Of a stretch of 5,681 bases of DNA, positions 3,727-5,681 are shown one piece after another (position 1 is the first letter of the stretch; each line of letters starts with the position of its first letter). This DNA is from Oscillospiraceae bacterium (GTDB lineage Bacteria > Bacillota > Clostridia > Oscillospirales > Ruminococcaceae): NCBI GenBank assembly GCA_017483405.1, contig JAFUWP010000032.1, positions 1 through 5,681 on the forward strand. The letters are read 5' to 3'. The notes under the pieces are model-generated. The model had not been told where the DNA came from. It did no database searches and was given only the letters and a program-made list of their open reading frames with translations. Made by a program: the position numbers and the translations under genes.

Positions 3727-5681
3727 ATGATTCTATTGAAGTGAGAAACTTCAAAAAAATGTTCAGTGAGAGATTACAGGCCAAATTCAACATCTCTCCC
3801 GAAGAAGCATCCGACCAGCAGGTATATGAAATCCTTTCCAGTCTGGTAGTCGAACATCTCAAGGCAAAACGCCGTAAGTTCATCAATCAGGTACACTCCG
3901 CAGGCAAAAAGCAGGTATATTATCTTTCTATGGAATTCCTGATGGGACGTTCCCTGAAAACCAGCCTCTATAATCTGGAAATGGCTGATACCGTGAAAGA
4001 AATGCTGGCAGAATTCCACATCAATCTGGATAAAATCTATGAATGCGAACCCGATGCCGGCCTCGGAAACGGCGGTCTCGGCCGTCTGGCGGCGTGTTAT
4101 CTTGACGGTATGGCTACGATGGCGATGCCTGCAATGGGTCACTCTATCTGCTACGAATATGGTATCTTCAAGCAGAAGTTAGAAGACGGCTGGCAGACAG
4201 AACTTCCTGATAACTGGTTGCCTGGCGGCAGTGTATGGCTCGACCCGAAACCTGAAAAGGCTATCGAAGTACACTTCGAGGGCGAACTCAATGAATACTG
4301 GGATAATCAGTATCATCACATTGCACATTCCAATTATAATACCGTTCTGGCAACGCCTTATGATATGTATGTATCCGGCTATGACAGCCCTGGTGTTTCC
4401 GTCCTGAGACTGTGGAGCGCAAAAGCTCCTAGCTTCAATATGGAACTGTTCAATCAGGGTGATTATGCGAAGGCACTCGGTCAGAACTCTATGGCAAACT
4501 CTATCTCTAAGATTCTGTATCCGAATGATAACCATCTCGAAGGCAAATCCCTCAGACTGCGTCAGCAGTACTTCCTGTGCGCCGCCGCTGTCGGTGATAT
4601 TGTCAATACGCACATGAATGTCTATGGCACTCTGGATAATCTGCATGAAAAAGTAGCTATCCACATTAACGATACCCATCCGACACTTGCCATTCCGGAA
4701 CTGATGCGCATTCTGCTCGATGACTGCGGTTATGGCTGGGAACAGGCTTGGCATATCGTAACTAACACATTCGCTTACACCAATCATACCGTTATGGCAG
4801 AAGCCCTCGAAAAATGGGATGTCAACATGATGAAGCACATCATTCCGAGAATCTTCTCCATCATCGTAGAAATCAATAACAGATACTGCCAGTCCCTGAT
4901 GGAACGCAACGGCTATGACAGCGCAAAAACGACCAGAATGTCCATCATCAAGGATAACACTATCCACATGGCTACCCTCTGCGTTGCCGCATCCCACAGC
5001 GTCAACGGCGTTTCCAAACTCCATTCCGAAATCATCAAGACCGATGTCTTCAAGGATGAAGCCGCTGATACACCGCATAAATTCAAGAACGTCACAAACG
5101 GTATCGCCTACAGAAGATGGCTTTATCAGTCCAACCCTGGTCTGACTCAGCTCCTCCGTGATACCATCGGCAACGGATTCCTCAAAGATGCCTCCCAGCT
5201 CTCCAAACTCGCTGTCTTCGCAGATGATGAAGCTGTTCTGGAACGCATCATGCAGGTTAAGAAAGAAAATAAAGAACGCTTTGCCAAGTATGTAAAGCAT
5301 TCTTCCAAAGTCATTCTCAATACAGACAGCATCTTCGATGTACAGGTGAAGCGTCTGCACGAATACAAGCGTCAGCATCTGAATGTCATGAACATCCTCG
5401 CCCAGTATAACTATCTGCTGGAAAATCCGAATGCGGATTTCACTCCCAAAACTTATATCTTCGCCGCTAAGGCCGCCCCTGGTTACTATCTGGCAAAACA
5501 GATTATCAAGATGATTTGGGCGATTTCCGAAGAAATCAGAAAGAATCCGCGCATCTCCGACAAACTCGCTGTTCACTTCATCGAAGATTATCGCGTGACC
5601 CTCTCCGAACTGCTCATGCCTGCAAGCGACATCTCCGAACAGATTTCCCTTGCCGGTACAGAAGCCTCCGGTACAGGCAAC
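3717..5681 (+). CDS. glgP: Glycogen/alpha-glucan phosphorylase (GT35), 3'-truncated by the window end
   Basis: The enzyme cleaves terminal alpha-1,4-linked glucose from glycogen or maltodextrins with phosphate, giving glucose-1-phosphate, with pyridoxal phosphate as cofactor. The frame is open for 655 codons to the window edge; the family is usually about 800 residues or more. Visible signatures are EPDAGLGNGGLGRLAACYLD (111-130), YEYGIFKQ (146-153), HINDTHPTLAIPELMRIL, AYTNHTV with His357 (equivalent to muscle His377), TNGIAYRRWL, VQVKRLHEYKRQ (542-553, with phosphate-site Lys545 and Arg546) and EASGTGN (649-655). The PLP-binding lysine normally follows as MK, so it should be residue 657, just outside the window. 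The short N-terminus lacks the phosphorylatable tail of animal enzymes. The ATG at 3717 fits the expected N-terminus. An in-frame ATG at 3669 would add 16 residues but has no ribosome site. The gene has its own promoter. Whether glycogen or maltodextrin is preferred cannot be told. Confidence 0.96.
   Translation, partial: MAVNDSIEVRNFKKMFSERLQAKFNISPEEASDQQVYEILSSLVVEHLKAKRRKFINQVHSAGKKQVYYLSMEFLMGRSLKTSLYNLEMADTVKEMLAEFHINLDKIYECEPDAGLGNGGLGRLAACYLDGMATMAMPAMGHSICYEYGIFKQKLEDGWQTELPDNWLPGGSVWLDPKPEKAIEVHFEGELNEYWDNQYHHIAHSNYNTVLATPYDMYVSGYDSPGVSVLRLWSAKAPSFNMELFNQGDYAKALGQNSMANSISKILYPNDNHLEGKSLRLRQQYFLCAAAVGDIVNTHMNVYGTLDNLHEKVAIHINDTHPTLAIPELMRILLDDCGYGWEQAWHIVTNTFAYTNHTVMAEALEKWDVNMMKHIIPRIFSIIVEINNRYCQSLMERNGYDSAKTTRMSIIKDNTIHMATLCVAASHSVNGVSKLHSEIIKTDVFKDEAADTPHKFKNVTNGIAYRRWLYQSNPGLTQLLRDTIGNGFLKDASQLSKLAVFADDEAVLERIMQVKKENKERFAKYVKHSSKVILNTDSIFDVQVKRLHEYKRQHLNVMNILAQYNYLLENPNADFTPKTYIFAAKAAPGYYLAKQIIKMIWAISEEIRKNPRISDKLAVHFIEDYRVTLSELLMPASDISEQISLAGTEASGTGN

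Noticed and set aside
3473..3886. A 137-residue - strand frame crossing the glgP upstream region
   Set aside because: It starts inside the phosphorylase coding region, uses a TTG start with a poorly placed ribosome site, and runs over a well-formed + strand promoter. It shows no recognisable domain.
4179..5576. A 465-residue open frame on the - strand opposite the phosphorylase gene
   Set aside because: It lies wholly antisense to a strongly recognisable enzyme frame, resembles no known protein, and is explained by codon bias of the + strand gene leaving few antisense stops.

Overview
The window looks like a chromosomal segment of a Gram-positive, Clostridia-type bacterium, possibly Ruminococcus or a related Oscillospiraceae. 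That placement is an inference from a perfect CIRCE heat-shock operator, purine-rich AAGGAG-type ribosome sites, AT-rich intergenic DNA with sigma-A-like promoters, and the general character of the proteins. No rRNA or other phylogenetic marker is present to settle it. All recognisable genes lie on the + strand.

Region 1 (1-284) is the leader-distal end of a CRISPR array. It has four 33-nt repeats separated by three spacers of 41, 36 and 39 nt. The final repeat has an altered last base, and a strong, potentially bidirectional intrinsic terminator follows it almost immediately. No cas gene is present, so the subtype cannot be fixed.

Region 2 (285-2439) is a heat-shock unit: an extended -10 promoter, a perfect CIRCE element over the expected transcription start, the complete Hsp90 chaperone gene htpG, and a long hairpin behind it.

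Region 3 (2472-3478) is a tightly packed pair with a 2-nt gap: a four-helix GtrA-family membrane protein followed by a YbgC/4-hydroxybenzoyl-CoA-type hot-dog thioesterase. No convincing promoter was found for the pair.

Region 4 (3479-5681) is a 238-nt regulatory stretch with a good promoter and a roughly 100-nt leader, then the first 655 codons of a glycogen/alpha-glucan phosphorylase. The window cuts that gene just before the expected pyridoxal-phosphate lysine. Its leader is odd: the best Shine-Dalgarno sequence lies 31 nt from the likely start codon, with a GC-rich hairpin and a tiny overlapping reading frame between them.

The genes do not form one pathway. They are neighbouring housekeeping units (protein folding, cell envelope, acyl-CoA metabolism, storage-polysaccharide breakdown) beside the tail of an immunity locus. 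I did not find a convincing new biological system. The points most worth a second look are the subtype-ambiguous array with its abutting terminator, HrcA/CIRCE control of htpG, and the phosphorylase leader.
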